A stretch of 64,000 bases of DNA from Armatimonadota bacterium (GTDB taxonomy: Bacteria > Sysuimicrobiota > Sysuimicrobiia > Sysuimicrobiales > Sysuimicrobiaceae), in the NCBI GenBank assembly GCA_025060455.1, contig JANXBY010000019.1, positions 1-64,000 of the forward strand, in the 5' to 3' direction. The position numbers and the translations under genes were made by a program. Positions 43,630 through 51,911 of the stretch are shown piece by piece. Below the pieces are notes generated by a model. That model had not been told where the DNA came from. It was given only the letters and a program-made list of their open reading frames with translations, and searched no databases. How positions within the stretch are numbered: the stretch's first letter is position 1; every line of letters starts with the position of its first letter.

Positions 43630-45647
43630 GGCCTCTCCCGGCGCAGGCCTGCGGAGGCCCCGCTAGTGCGCGGGGCAGTGGAACTGCGGCGTACTAGCTG
43701 GGCTGCGGCCGCCCCCGCCGCGGCCACAAGCCCCGCGGCGTCCAGCCACGGGTTGTGCAGGACCAGCACCACCGCGGCGCCCGCCAGCACCAGTCGTTCC
43801 AGCGGGTGAGCGGGCCCGAACAAGTAGCCCGCCACCGCCGCGGACAGGAACACGATCCCTGTGATCGCGGAGGCCACCGCCACCAGCTGGTCCGGCCACG
43901 AGCCGCTCAACAGGAGCAGCTCGGGGGAGTACACGAAGGCGAAGGGGACCAGGATGGCAGCCAGGGCGTGCCGCGTGGCCTCCAGACTTACCGGGAACGG
44001 AGCGGTGCGGGCGATGCCCGCCGCCGCGTACGCCGCCAGGGCGTCGGGCGGGGTGAGGTCCGCGATGACGCCGTAGTAGAAGATGAACAGGTGGCCCGCG
44101 ATCTGCGACACCGTGACACCCGGGGCTACCTCCGGTCCCTTAGCAGGCAGCAGGGCCTCGATGGCGGGCACCGCCAGGGCAGCCAGGATGATGTAGGTGG
44201 CGGTGGTGGGGATACCCGAGCCGATGATGGTGCACGCCACCATGACCAGCACCAGGGTTAGGAACAGGTTGTGGCGGCCCAGCAAGGTGGTCACCGCGAC
44301 CAGGGCGTTGCCGATGCCCGTGAGGGTCACCACGCCGATGATGACCCCGACCACTGCGCAAGCCAGGGCGACCGTGAGGGCGTTGCGGGCACCGTACTCG
44401 AGCATGCCCCACAGGTCGCGGGGATACTCCCGCAGCCGGCGTTCGCGGGCGCACGTCACCAGGTGGACTGCCGCGGCCAGGGCGATGGCCATGAACGCCG
44501 CCCGGGCGGGGGAGAAGCCCCGCACCAGGTACAACACCATGACCAGCAGGGGGATCACCAGGTACCACTTCCGCACCACGGTCCGCCGCAGGTCGGGGAG
44601 TTCGTCCCGCCGCAGCCCCCGCAGGTCCAGGCGTCTTGCCTCGAAGTGGATCACGAAGAACAGCGACACGAAGTACAGCAGGGCGGGGACGACCGCCGCC
44701 TGGACCACCGTGAGGTACGGGACGCCCAAGAACTCCGCCATCACGAAGGCCGCGGCCCCCATCACCGGCGGCATGATCTGGCCTCCCACGGAGGTGGCTG
44801 CCTCCGCGGCCGCCGCGAACCGCGGGTGGTAGCCCAGGCGTTTCATCAGGGGGATGTTGAACACCCCGTCCGCCACCACGTTGGCCACGGAGGAACCCGA
44901 CACTGTGCCCAGCAGAGCGCTGCTGAACACCGACACCTTCGCCGGGCCCCCGTGCATCCAGCCCGCCAGGGCCATGGCCACCTCCACGAACAGCTGGCCC
45001 AGGCCGGTGCGTTCCAGGAACGCGCCCAGCAGCACGAACAGGAACACGTAGGTCGCCGAAACCCCCAGAGGGATGCCGAACACGCCCTCCGTGGTGTACC
45101 ACATGTGCTCGATGACGCGCTCCACGGGGAACCGGCGAACGGCGAACAGACCCGGGATGTGCTCTCCTATGAAGGGGTAGGCCAGCAGCGCCGCGGCGAT
45201 GAAGGGCAGCACCCCCATCACCCGCCGCCCCGCCTCCAGTACCAGGAGCACGCCCAGGGCGCCCACCAGGAGGTCGGTGCGGCCCAGCTGCCCCGCCTGA
45301 AGCATCAGGCGGTCGTGGTGCCACAGGAGGTAGCCCACGCAGAACAGGCCCGCCAACGCCAGGGCCGCGTCCCACCACCCGAAGAAGCTCTGGCCTGCGT
45401 GTCTGCGGCGCATGGGGTACAGGAGGAACACCAGGGTGAACACGAACCCCAGGTGGACGGCCCGCTGTTTGAGGGCCAGGAGGGTGCCGAACCCCGCGGT
45501 GTATAGGTGAAACGCGGCCATCCCCACCGCCACCACGGCCGCGGCCGTGGCGAACGGCCCCGTCAGCCGGCGGTACCCGAACTCCGGGTCCGCGCTGGCC
45601 AGCAGCCGCTCGATCTCCTCCGGGCGCGGGGGTGGTTGCTGGGCCAT
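43626..45647 (-). CDS. TRAP transporter fused permease (DctQM-like)
   Basis: A 673-residue inner-membrane protein with many hydrophobic segments. It fits the 4TM-12TM fused TRAP permease group that works with TAXI-type binding proteins. Family-like stretches include GGPAKVSVFSSALLGTVSGSSVANVV, AAEAATSVGGQIMPPVMGAAAFVMAE and IGSGIPTTATYIILAALAVPAI, and the late PPDALAAYAAAGIA. TRAP systems import organic acids or amino acids with Na+. No binding protein is adjacent, so this permease is orphaned here. GGAGGAG precedes ATG 45647. The end overlaps the arginase start, so uptake of an arginine-related substrate is conceivable but unproven. Confidence 0.93.
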   Translation of the reverse strand: MAQQPPPRPEEIERLLASADPEFGYRRLTGPFATAAAVVAVGMAAFHLYTAGFGTLLALKQRAVHLGFVFTLVFLLYPMRRRHAGQSFFGWWDAALALAGLFCVGYLLWHHDRLMLQAGQLGRTDLLVGALGVLLVLEAGRRVMGVLPFIAAALLAYPFIGEHIPGLFAVRRFPVERVIEHMWYTTEGVFGIPLGVSATYVFLFVLLGAFLERTGLGQLFVEVAMALAGWMHGGPAKVSVFSSALLGTVSGSSVANVVADGVFNIPLMKRLGYHPRFAAAAEAATSVGGQIMPPVMGAAAFVMAEFLGVPYLTVVQAAVVPALLYFVSLFFVIHFEARRLDLRGLRRDELPDLRRTVVRKWYLVIPLLVMVLYLVRGFSPARAAFMAIALAAAVHLVTCARERRLREYPRDLWGMLEYGARNALTVALACAVVGVIIGVVTLTGIGNALVAVTTLLGRHNLFLTLVLVMVACTIIGSGIPTTATYIILAALAVPAIEALLPAKGPEVAPGVTVSQIAGHLFIFYYGVIADLTPPDALAAYAAAGIARTAPFPVSLEATRHALAAILVPFAFVYSPELLLLSGSWPDQLVAVASAITGIVFLSAAVAGYLFGPAHPLERLVLAGAAVVLVLHNPWLDAAGLVAAAGAAAAQLVRRSSTAPRTSGASAGLRRERP

Positions 45648-45769
45648 CCCGTCTCCTCCGCTGGCTGGCTTTCGTGGTCCCCCACCCAGATCCTCTCCGC
45701 ACAGCTCAAGGAGGCCTGAGGGGGGACCGATTCGTATATTGGAGGTGGAAGCGTTTGAGGGGGAGGGTC

Positions 45770-46582
45770 ATGGCGCACCCGTACGGAGAACAGGACCTGC
45801 GCTTCATCGCCACGACCCTGGCGGAGCGGCCGGAGCAGGTGGAGGTGCTCCTTGCCCAGCTGCGGCGGCCCGACTTCCTGGAGGTCGCCCTGGAGGACGG
45901 CCGGCTGGTGGAGCGGATTCGCACCGACCCCGACATCACCCTCAAGATCTCCCCCCGGCTGCTGTTCGCCGTCCTCCTGCGGCAGGTGGCCCGGGACGTC
46001 CGGCACGCCCGCTACACCATGGAGCGCGTGGGCCTCAAGGAGTCGGTCCCCATCTTCGACACCCCGCGCGTGAACCAGCTCCTGGATGACGAGGAGGTGC
46101 TGGACTACCTCAGCGCCATGCTGGCCTCCTTCGTGCGGACGGAGACGTACGTGGTGCACGTGTGGCACCGCGGCCGGCTGCACCGGCTGCGATTCTCCGA
46201 TCTCAGCATGGACGACATGGTGCGGCTGTTGAACCTGGTGGACGAGCCGTACCGATTCCCCCTCCTGCGGCGGATCGCGGACATCGCCCTGTTCGTCACG
46301 GGCTTGTTCCCCGGCTATGTGCTGTCGCGCGGGGCGTACGCGCGCGGCGTGCGGCCGGGACGGTTCCTGGGGTCGGAGTGGCGCAGCCTGGAGGAGTACG
46401 AGCAGCAGGGAGCCACCTTCTACCGGCTGGCGGCGGAGCACCGGGACGCGGCCGAGTACGGGCTCCGCAGGGTCCTGGAGCGGCTGTCGGAGGACTTCCC
46501 CGCGGCGCGCAAGCCGCTGTCCCTGCTGGCGGACCGGTACCTGCGCTGGCAGCACCTGCGCCTGTTCTGGCAGCTGCAGTAG
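45770..46582 (+). CDS. Conserved-looking protein of unknown function
   Basis: A soluble 270-residue protein that I do not recognise. ATG 45770 follows GGGAGGG at 45761-45767, and codon use is like its neighbours, so it is a real gene. It starts MAHPYGEQDLRFIATTLAER and is rich in Leu, Arg and acidic residues, probably mostly helical. One moderately hydrophobic stretch (IALFVTGLFPGYVLS, near residue 175) is too short for a confident membrane helix. It has only one metal-type residue cluster (HVWHRGRLHRLR). The next gene begins 1 bp after its stop, so the two are co-transcribed. Confidence 0.75.
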   Translation: MAHPYGEQDLRFIATTLAERPEQVEVLLAQLRRPDFLEVALEDGRLVERIRTDPDITLKISPRLLFAVLLRQVARDVRHARYTMERVGLKESVPIFDTPRVNQLLDDEEVLDYLSAMLASFVRTETYVVHVWHRGRLHRLRFSDLSMDDMVRLLNLVDEPYRFPLLRRIADIALFVTGLFPGYVLSRGAYARGVRPGRFLGSEWRSLEEYEQQGATFYRLAAEHRDAAEYGLRRVLERLSEDFPAARKPLSLLADRYLRWQHLRLFWQLQ

Positions 46583-46583
46583 C

Positions 46584-47189
46584 GTGCGCATCTACGCCAC
46601 CGCGGACCTGCACGGCCGCCCGGACCGAATCCAGGCGGTGCGGGAAGCCGTGCATCGGCTGCACCCGGAGGTGGTGATCCTGGCCGGCGACCTCACCCAC
46701 TCCGGACGCGGCCGCGAGGCCCTGGAGCTCCTGGAGCTTGCCGACGCCCTGGTCCTTGCTATTCCGGGCAATATGGATCCCTTCGACGTCGACGAAGCCA
46801 TCGTCCGCAGCCGGGCCCGCAACCCCCACCGGGGCGTGGTGGACTACCGCGGGGTCCGGTTCGGGGGGCTGGGGGAGGAGCCCACCGACGTACTGGTGGT
46901 ACACGAGCCGCCCCGGGGAGTGTTGGACCGCGCTTGGAACGGCGCCCACATCGGTTCTGGGGCGGTGCGGGACTACGTGGAGCGTCACCGGCCCCGGGTG
47001 GTGGTGTGCGGCCACGTGCACGAGTCGCCCGGCATCGCCCGTCTGGGCCCGACCACGGTGGTCAACTGCACCATGGGCAACGACCGGTACGTGGGCGCCC
47101 TCATCACCTGGCAGCTGCCGGAGCCCGCGGTGGAACTACTACCGCGGCCGTCCCCGCAGTCGCCCGGACGGGAAGGAGCTGGGGTGTAA
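46584..47189 (+). CDS. Metallophosphoesterase (Icc/YfcE-like)
   Basis: A calcineurin-type phosphoesterase of 201 residues. All five metal motifs are visible: ADLHGR (D-x-H), LAGDLTH (GD), PGNMDP (GN-x-D), VVHEPP (H) and CGHVHE (GH-x-H). This is the compact version found in phosphodiesterases such as YfcE and in archaeal and bacterial Icc-like enzymes; the substrate is unknown. GTG 46584 starts 1 bp after the previous stop with no separate ribosome site, suggesting coupled translation. Confidence 0.9.
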   Translation: MRIYATADLHGRPDRIQAVREAVHRLHPEVVILAGDLTHSGRGREALELLELADALVLAIPGNMDPFDVDEAIVRSRARNPHRGVVDYRGVRFGGLGEEPTDVLVVHEPPRGVLDRAWNGAHIGSGAVRDYVERHRPRVVVCGHVHESPGIARLGPTTVVNCTMGNDRYVGALITWQLPEPAVELLPRPSPQSPGREGAGV

Positions 47190-47212
47190 GTTTCACATCC
47201 GGGGTCGATCCC

Positions 47213-47590
47213 GTGCAGGTGTACGAGTACCTGGCGTCTGCGCGGGCGCGCCTGTTCGATTGGGTCGCCCGGCTCACCGTGGACAAGTACGCCCGGAAGT
47301 TCCCCGTGGGCCACGGCAGCGTCCGGTCCACGCTCGTGCACGTGGCCGGGGCGGAGTGGGGCTGCGTGCGACGCCTGCGGGGTGAACCGGGGAACGGCCG
47401 TTTTTCCGATACGCGACGGAGCCATTTCCGCCCCTGCGGGAGGCGTGGGAGGTGCAGGCGGAGGAGACCCGGCGCGCCCTGCGTCCACCACCGCGCCCAG
47501 GTCATGTTCATGCTGCAGCAGCTGGGCCAGCGCTCCCAGAACCTGGACTACTCCGCGCTCCGGTTCGAGGTGGAGGAGCTGGACCCGCAG
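47213..47590 (+). pseudogene. DinB-family relic
   Basis: A broken DinB/YfiT-type four-helix protein. The N-terminal half is clear from GTG 47213: VYEYLASARARLFDWVARLT, HGSVRSTLVHVAGAEWGCVRRLRGEP. The frame is then lost; the expected continuation PFPPLREAWEVQAEETRRAL is in another frame, and the segment leading to the second helix is deleted near 47480. The C-terminal piece returns as HHRAQVMFMLQQLGQRSQNLDYSALRF. Intact family members have about 160-170 residues. The relic overlaps the end of the convergent NUDIX-like gene. Confidence 0.82.
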
Positions 47591-48033
47591 GGAAGCACCT
47601 GGCCGCGCGCCGCCTCCACGGCCACCCGCGCGCACAGGGAGCCGCAGCGGACGGCCTCCTCCAGGTCCTCCAGCTGGCCAAACCGCCAGGCCACGTAGTA
47701 GGTGGCGGAGGCCTCCTCCGGCGCGTCCGGAAGTCTTGGTACGTCCCGCAGCTCGGCCTCATACACCGCCATGTGCAGACGGTAGCCGGGGCGGTCCTGC
47801 ACGCCGCGACCCAGGACGCGCCCCAGGCGGACCGGGCATCCCAGCTTCTGGAGGCCCACCCGCAGCGCCGCCGCCTCCTCGGTCTCCCCGGGCTGCAACG
47901 TGGCCGCGGGAAGCCCCCACACTCCGGGCAGCTCCTCGCCCGGTGTTTGCGGCCTGAGCACCAGCAGGACCCGCCGCGGGTCGCCGGGTGCGCGAACCAA
48001 AAGCGCCACCGACTGCTTGATGGGGTGGCCCAC
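47548..48033 (-). CDS. NUDIX-fold protein with a degenerate NUDIX box
   Basis: A 161-residue protein. The fold opens SVALLVRAPGDPRRVLLVLR and continues WGLPAATLQPGETEEAAALR, like a NUDIX hydrolase, but the box REUxEExGU reads RVGLQKLGC: three catalytic metal-binding Glu residues are gone. It probably no longer hydrolyses nucleotides by the standard mechanism and may be a binding or regulatory relative. GTG 48033 has no ribosome site; TATACT ends 6 nt upstream, inside a 14-bp palindrome, which suggests a leaderless message. Its last 43 bp run into the DinB relic, so the C-terminus may be extended by decay. Confidence 0.72.
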   Translation of the reverse strand: MGHPIKQSVALLVRAPGDPRRVLLVLRPQTPGEELPGVWGLPAATLQPGETEEAAALRVGLQKLGCPVRLGRVLGRGVQDRPGYRLHMAVYEAELRDVPRLPDAPEEASATYYVAWRFGQLEDLEEAVRCGSLCARVAVEAARGQVLPCGSSSSTSNRSAE

Positions 48034-48036
48034 GAG

Positions 48037-48050
48037 GCCAGTATACTGGC
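48037..48050. promoter_or_regulatory. 14-bp perfect palindrome over a TATACT -10 box
   Basis: GCCAGTATACTGGC reads the same on both strands and contains TATACT in both directions. On the minus strand TATACT ends 6 nt before GTG 48033 of the NUDIX-like gene. On the plus strand TATACT (48042-48047) has TTGATG 19 bp upstream (48017-48022) and could serve the thioredoxin-fold gene at 48091. It could be a shared promoter, an operator, or both. Confidence 0.5.
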
Positions 48051-48090
48051 GCCAGGTGCCCGGGAAGGCAACGCCGCGGGGCGCGCGCAG

Positions 48091-48435
48091 ATGCTGCGGG
48101 TGACGTTCCTGTACTGGGAAGGCTGCCCCTCCCACGAGGAGGCCCTGGAGCGGGTGCGGGAGGCCATCCGGCTGGAAGACGTGCAGGCGTCCGTGGAGGT
48201 GGTCCGGGTGGACACGGAGGAGGACGCACAGCGGTGGAAGTTCCCGGGTTCGCCCACCATCCTCGTGGAGGGGGAGGACGTGGCGCCCCGGGAGGGCGTG
48301 CCCTCCCGGCTGACGTGCCGGGCGTACGTGCTCGAAGACGGCAGAATCTCGCCCTTGCCCAGCGTGGACCAGATCCGCTCGGCCCTCCGGCGGGCCAGGG
48401 CGATGCAAAGCATGACGCGGCGGGAGGAGGTGTGA
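48091..48435 (+). CDS. Thioredoxin-fold protein with CPSH motif
   Basis: A 114-residue protein. It starts MLRVTFLYWEGCPSHEEALE; the Cys of GCPSH is at the thioredoxin active-site position, with Ser-His replacing the second half of CxxC. The FPGSPTILVEG segment is the cis-Pro strand of the thioredoxin fold, and a second Cys follows in SRLTCRAY. Similar small proteins are annotated as thioredoxin-like or alkylmercury-lyase-like; I cannot assign a substrate. Its stop overlaps the possible GTG 48432 of the next gene, so the two redox genes form a pair. Confidence 0.78.
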   Translation: MLRVTFLYWEGCPSHEEALERVREAIRLEDVQASVEVVRVDTEEDAQRWKFPGSPTILVEGEDVAPREGVPSRLTCRAYVLEDGRISPLPSVDQIRSALRRARAMQSMTRREEV

Positions 48436-48437
48436 AC

Positions 48438-48998
48438 GTGGCAAACCTGACCATCGGCGACCCGGCGATCCCCTTCCGGCTCCCGGGCGTGGACGGACGG
48501 GAGCACGGGCTGGACGACTACGCGGACCGACCCGCGGTGGTGGTGATCTTCAGCTGCAACCACTGCCCCTACGTGCGCGCGTGGGAGGACCGAATGGTAG
48601 CCATTCAGGCGGACTACGCGGCGCGCGGCGTGCAGTTCCTGGTGATCAGCAGCAACGACCCCGAGCAGTACCCGGAGGACAGCTTCGACCGGATGAAGGA
48701 GCGGGCCCGGGAGAAGGGGTACAACTTCCCGTACCTCTACGACGCCACCCAGGAGGTGGCCCGGGCGTACGGCGCACAGCGGACCCCGGAGGTGTTCGTG
48801 TTCGACCGGGATCGCCGGCTACGGTACCACGGGGCCATCGACGACAACTACGAGGACCCCAAGCGGGTGGGCCGGCACTACCTGCGCGAGGCCCTGGATG
48901 CGGTCCTGGAAGGCCGGCAGCCGGAGGTGACCGAGACGCCGCCTGTGGGCTGCACCATCAAGTGGCGCCGGGAGCCCGCCTCCCAGGCGGCGCGCTAG
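48438..48998 (+). CDS. Thioredoxin-family peroxiredoxin-like protein (CxxC)
   Basis: A 186-residue cytoplasmic AhpC/TSA-type protein. It begins LTIGDPAIPFRLPGVDG, has the active-site CxxC in FSCNHCPYVRAWED, VISSNDPEQYPEDSF, the cis-Pro strand AQRTPEVFVFD and the late RYHGAIDDN. This is the YvaA/redoxin-like group of thioredoxin proteins, likely a disulfide reductase or peroxidase. GTG 48438 is preferred over GTG 48432, because GGGAGGAGG ends 7 nt before it. The C-terminal PPVGCTIKW supplies a further Cys. It is convergent with the sirtuin gene, 4 bp overlap. Confidence 0.85.
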   Translation: MANLTIGDPAIPFRLPGVDGREHGLDDYADRPAVVVIFSCNHCPYVRAWEDRMVAIQADYAARGVQFLVISSNDPEQYPEDSFDRMKERAREKGYNFPYLYDATQEVARAYGAQRTPEVFVFDRDRRLRYHGAIDDNYEDPKRVGRHYLREALDAVLEGRQPEVTETPPVGCTIKWRREPASQAAR

Positions 48999-49744
48999 CT
49001 CGGCTGCGTTCCCAGCAGCAGCTCCAGACCCTCCACCGCGCCGCACCGCAAGGACAGGTGGGCCAGGGGCGTGAGGGGCGTGGCCTCCGGGTTCACCTCC
49101 ACCAGGTAGGCGCCGGCCCGTCGAGCCACCCTCCCCAGGGAGGCCGCGGGCTCCACCACCGCGCTGGTGCCCACCACCAGGGCCACCTCCGCAGCCTGGA
49201 AGGCCTCGTGCGCCACCCGGTACGCAGCCGCGGGCAGCAGTTCGCCGAACCAAACCACGTCCGGGCGCGCACGGGATCCGCACCGGGGACAGTGGGGCGG
49301 CGGGACGAACCGGTCCGGCGGCGGCAGCGCAAACCGCTCGCCGCACGCTTCACAGCGCGCGCGGTGCAGGGTGCCGTGCAGCTCCACCACCCGCTGCGAG
49401 CCCGCACGGCGGTGAAGGCCGTCCACGTTCTGCGTGACCAGGAGAAACCCGTCTCCCACCGCCCTTTCCAGGGCCACCAGGAGCTCGTGGGCGCGGTTGG
49501 GGGACGCCTCGCAGGCCATGCGGTACCTCCAGGCGTACCAAGCCCACACCCTGTGAGGGTCCCGCGCGTACGCTACGGGGGTTGCGAGCTCCTCCGGCCG
49601 GAACTCCTCCCACACCCCACCCGGCCCGCGAAAGGTGGGCAGGCCGGAGGCTGCGGAGATCCCGGCCCCCGTCAGCACAGCCACCCGCCGGGCTTGTGCC
49701 AGGCGTCCACGAGCTTCGTCCACCTGACCGCGCAACCCGCTCAC
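48995..49744 (-). CDS. Sirtuin, NAD-dependent protein deacylase
   Basis: A 249-residue CobB-type sirtuin. It has GAGISAASGLPTFRG (residues 27-40), TQNVDGLHRRAG, the catalytic His in VELHGTLH, a structural zinc site (CEACG and CPRCG), VVWFGELLP and VVGTSAVVEPA. Tyr70 and Arg73 (YAWR) form the YxxR pair of class III sirtuins that prefer succinyl- and malonyl-lysine, so desuccinylase activity is likely in addition to deacetylation. GTG 49744 has GGAGG 9 nt upstream. It lies 2-3 kb from LigD and Ku; no direct link is shown. Confidence 0.93.
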   Translation of the reverse strand: MSGLRGQVDEARGRLAQARRVAVLTGAGISAASGLPTFRGPGGVWEEFRPEELATPVAYARDPHRVWAWYAWRYRMACEASPNRAHELLVALERAVGDGFLLVTQNVDGLHRRAGSQRVVELHGTLHRARCEACGERFALPPPDRFVPPPHCPRCGSRARPDVVWFGELLPAAAYRVAHEAFQAAEVALVVGTSAVVEPAASLGRVARRAGAYLVEVNPEATPLTPLAHLSLRCGAVEGLELLLGTQPS

Positions 49745-49897
49745 CCGCCGGAACCTCCGCCTGCCCTGGAATCTGTACGCATCCCTTCCTAACTTCTACC
49801 CGAGCCATAGCGGCTGCGGGGCGGCGTGTGGTGAACGCGCGCGGGAGGGATTGTGAACGTTGCGTGAAGGCTGCCGGTCCCCTACCCTGCCCTTGGG

Positions 49898-51253
49898 ATG
49901 GCGGGCTTCCAAAAGGGCCAGGAACTCCAGCTTCGCGTCGATCGGCTGTCCTACGGCGGGCGCGGGGTGGCCCGCGCGGACGGTTACGTGGTGTTCGTCC
50001 CCTACACGGCCCCCGGGGACATGGTGCGCGCCCGGCTGGTGCGCGCCAAACGCTCCTTCGGGGAGGCGGAGGTGGTGGAGGTCTTGCAGCCCTCCCCTGA
50101 CCGGGTCCCGCCGCCGTGTCCGTACTTCGGCCGCTGCGGCGGCTGCACCTGGCAGCACCTGCGGTACGAGGCGCAGCTTTCGGCCAAGGAACAGATCGTG
50201 CGGGAGAGCCTGGAACGCCTGGGCGGGTTGCGCCACCTGCCCCTGCGGCCCGTGGTGCCGGCCCCGTCGCCGTTCCACTACCGGAACAAGATGGAGTTCG
50301 CGTTTCACCCCGAGGCCACCCTCGGCCTGCACTTGCGGGGCCACTTCGACCGCGTCCTTGAGATCGACGACTGCCTGCTGCCCTCCTCCACCGCTGGCCA
50401 GCTGCTGCGGGAGGTAAAGGCCTTCGTCCGGGAGCGCGGCCTTCCGTGCTACGACCACCGCACCCGCCAGGGCCTGCTGCGCCACCTAGTGTACCGGGAG
50501 GGAGTGCGCACGGGCCAGGTTCTGGTGGGGGTGGTCACGGCTCCAGGTCCTTTCCCCGACGGCCCGGCCCTGGCCGAACACGTGGCACGGCGCTTTCCCC
50601 AGGTGCGGGGGGTGGTATGGGCGCAGTCGGGTGCGCTGTCCGATGCGGTAGTGGTAGACCGGCTGGAGGTGCTGTGGGGCGAAGCCACCATCGAGGAGGA
50701 GTTGGGCGGGCTGCGCTTCCGCATCGGCCTGGAGACCTTCTTCCAGACCAACACGGACCAGGCCGACCGCATGGTCCAGCTGGCTCTGGAGATGGCCGAC
50801 CTGCGGGGAGGCGAGCGGGTGGTGGATCTCTACTGCGGGGTCGGCACCTTCACCCTGGCCTTCGCCCGGCACGCGGAGTTCGTGTGGGGCGTGGAGGTGG
50901 TCCCCGCGGCAGTGGAGGCAGCTCTGGAGAACGCGGCGCGCTGCGGTATGGGCAACGTGGAGTTCCTCCAGGGGGAGGTCCGGCACGTGCTGCCGCAGCT
51001 GGTGGCCCGGGTGGGCCGGCCAGATCTCGTGATCCTAGACCCTCCCCGCGCGGGGGCGGGCGGCAAAGTGATGCGGAAGGTGGGCCGGGCCGCCCCCCGG
51101 CGAGTGCTGTACGTGTCCTGCAACCCCACCACCCTGGCCCCCGACCTGAAGGAGCTGATCCCCTTCGGCTACCGGGTGGCGCTGGTGCAGCCGGTGGACC
51201 TGTTCCCGCAGACCTACCACGTGGAGAGCCTGGTGTTGTTGGAGCAGGCATAG
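49898..51253 (+). CDS. rlmD: 23S rRNA (uracil-5-)-methyltransferase RlmD-like
   Basis: A SAM-dependent RNA m5U methyltransferase of 451 residues. It begins with a TRAM domain (about 6-65), then the 4Fe-4S Cys cluster CPYFGRCGGC with the fourth Cys in IDDCLLPS, the SAM site VVDLYCGVGTFTLAFA, the LDPPRAG motif, and the catalytic Cys in YVSCNPTTLAPDL. The cluster fits RumA/RlmD (U1939), though TrmA-type or RlmCD paralogues share the fold. There is no ribosome site at ATG 49898; TACCCT ends 9 nt before it. It is convergent with the lytic transglycosylase relic. Confidence 0.92.
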   Translation: MAGFQKGQELQLRVDRLSYGGRGVARADGYVVFVPYTAPGDMVRARLVRAKRSFGEAEVVEVLQPSPDRVPPPCPYFGRCGGCTWQHLRYEAQLSAKEQIVRESLERLGGLRHLPLRPVVPAPSPFHYRNKMEFAFHPEATLGLHLRGHFDRVLEIDDCLLPSSTAGQLLREVKAFVRERGLPCYDHRTRQGLLRHLVYREGVRTGQVLVGVVTAPGPFPDGPALAEHVARRFPQVRGVVWAQSGALSDAVVVDRLEVLWGEATIEEELGGLRFRIGLETFFQTNTDQADRMVQLALEMADLRGGERVVDLYCGVGTFTLAFARHAEFVWGVEVVPAAVEAALENAARCGMGNVEFLQGEVRHVLPQLVARVGRPDLVILDPPRAGAGGKVMRKVGRAAPRRVLYVSCNPTTLAPDLKELIPFGYRVALVQPVDLFPQTYHVESLVLLEQA

Positions 51254-51257
51254 CCGC

Positions 51258-51911
51258 CTAGCGGGGGTGGGAGTACAGCCAGCGGTAAACGCCGTAGGAC
51301 TCGAGGACCCTCCTCACGTAGCCGCGGGTCTCCGAGTAGGGGATGCGCTCCGCGAACTCTTCCTCCCCGAGGGCCCGGAGGGCCGACAATCGGCGGGCAG
51401 CCGCCCGCGTTGTACGCCACCAGAGCCGGCACCAGGTCCCCGCGGAACTCCCGCAACCGCTTCGCCAGGTAGGTGGCTCCCAGCCCCACGTTCACCAACG
51501 GATCTGTGAGGGCCTGCGGGCTCACCGACGGGTCCAGCTCCGGCGCGGCAGAGGGGAGCAGCTGCATGAGTCCCACCGCTCCTGCCCAGGACGCCGCATC
51601 CGACCGGAAGCGGCTCTCCTCGCGCACCACCGCCAACACCAGCGGCGGATCCACCCCGCGACGCCAGACCACCGCCACACAGCCTCCCGGTAAGCCAGAG
51701 GGTAGCTCGACCTCCACAAGGCGGCGTCCGCGCGGCTTGAACCCGGCCTGCCCGGCGCTGCGGAAGCCTCCGCCACCGCCGCGCTGCCGGCCAGGTCTCC
51801 TGTCTGGGCCCGCGCCCACGCCGCCCCACGCATTCCTCCAGGGGGTACGCAGGACGCTGGACCGCAGCCGCCGCGGCCCGGGTGCGGCAAGCGCCACCGC
51901 CAGAAAGGCGG
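51258..51911 (-). pseudogene. Lytic transglycosylase (SLT family) with frameshifts
   Basis: A periplasmic murein hydrolase gene broken by at least two frameshifts. Ordered pieces: YPLAYREAVW in one frame; VDPPLVLAVVREESRFRSDA (catalytic Glu in REES), WAGAVGLMQLLPSAA, ATYLAKRLREF and LVPALVAYNAGG in a second; AARRLSALRALGEEEF and IPYSETRGYVRRVLESYGVY in a third, ending YSHPR and TAG at 51258-51260. The last break needs one base near 51408. It begins right after the ligD stop. The order matches intact SLT proteins, so decay looks recent; a sequencing error at each site is the alternative. Confidence 0.85.
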
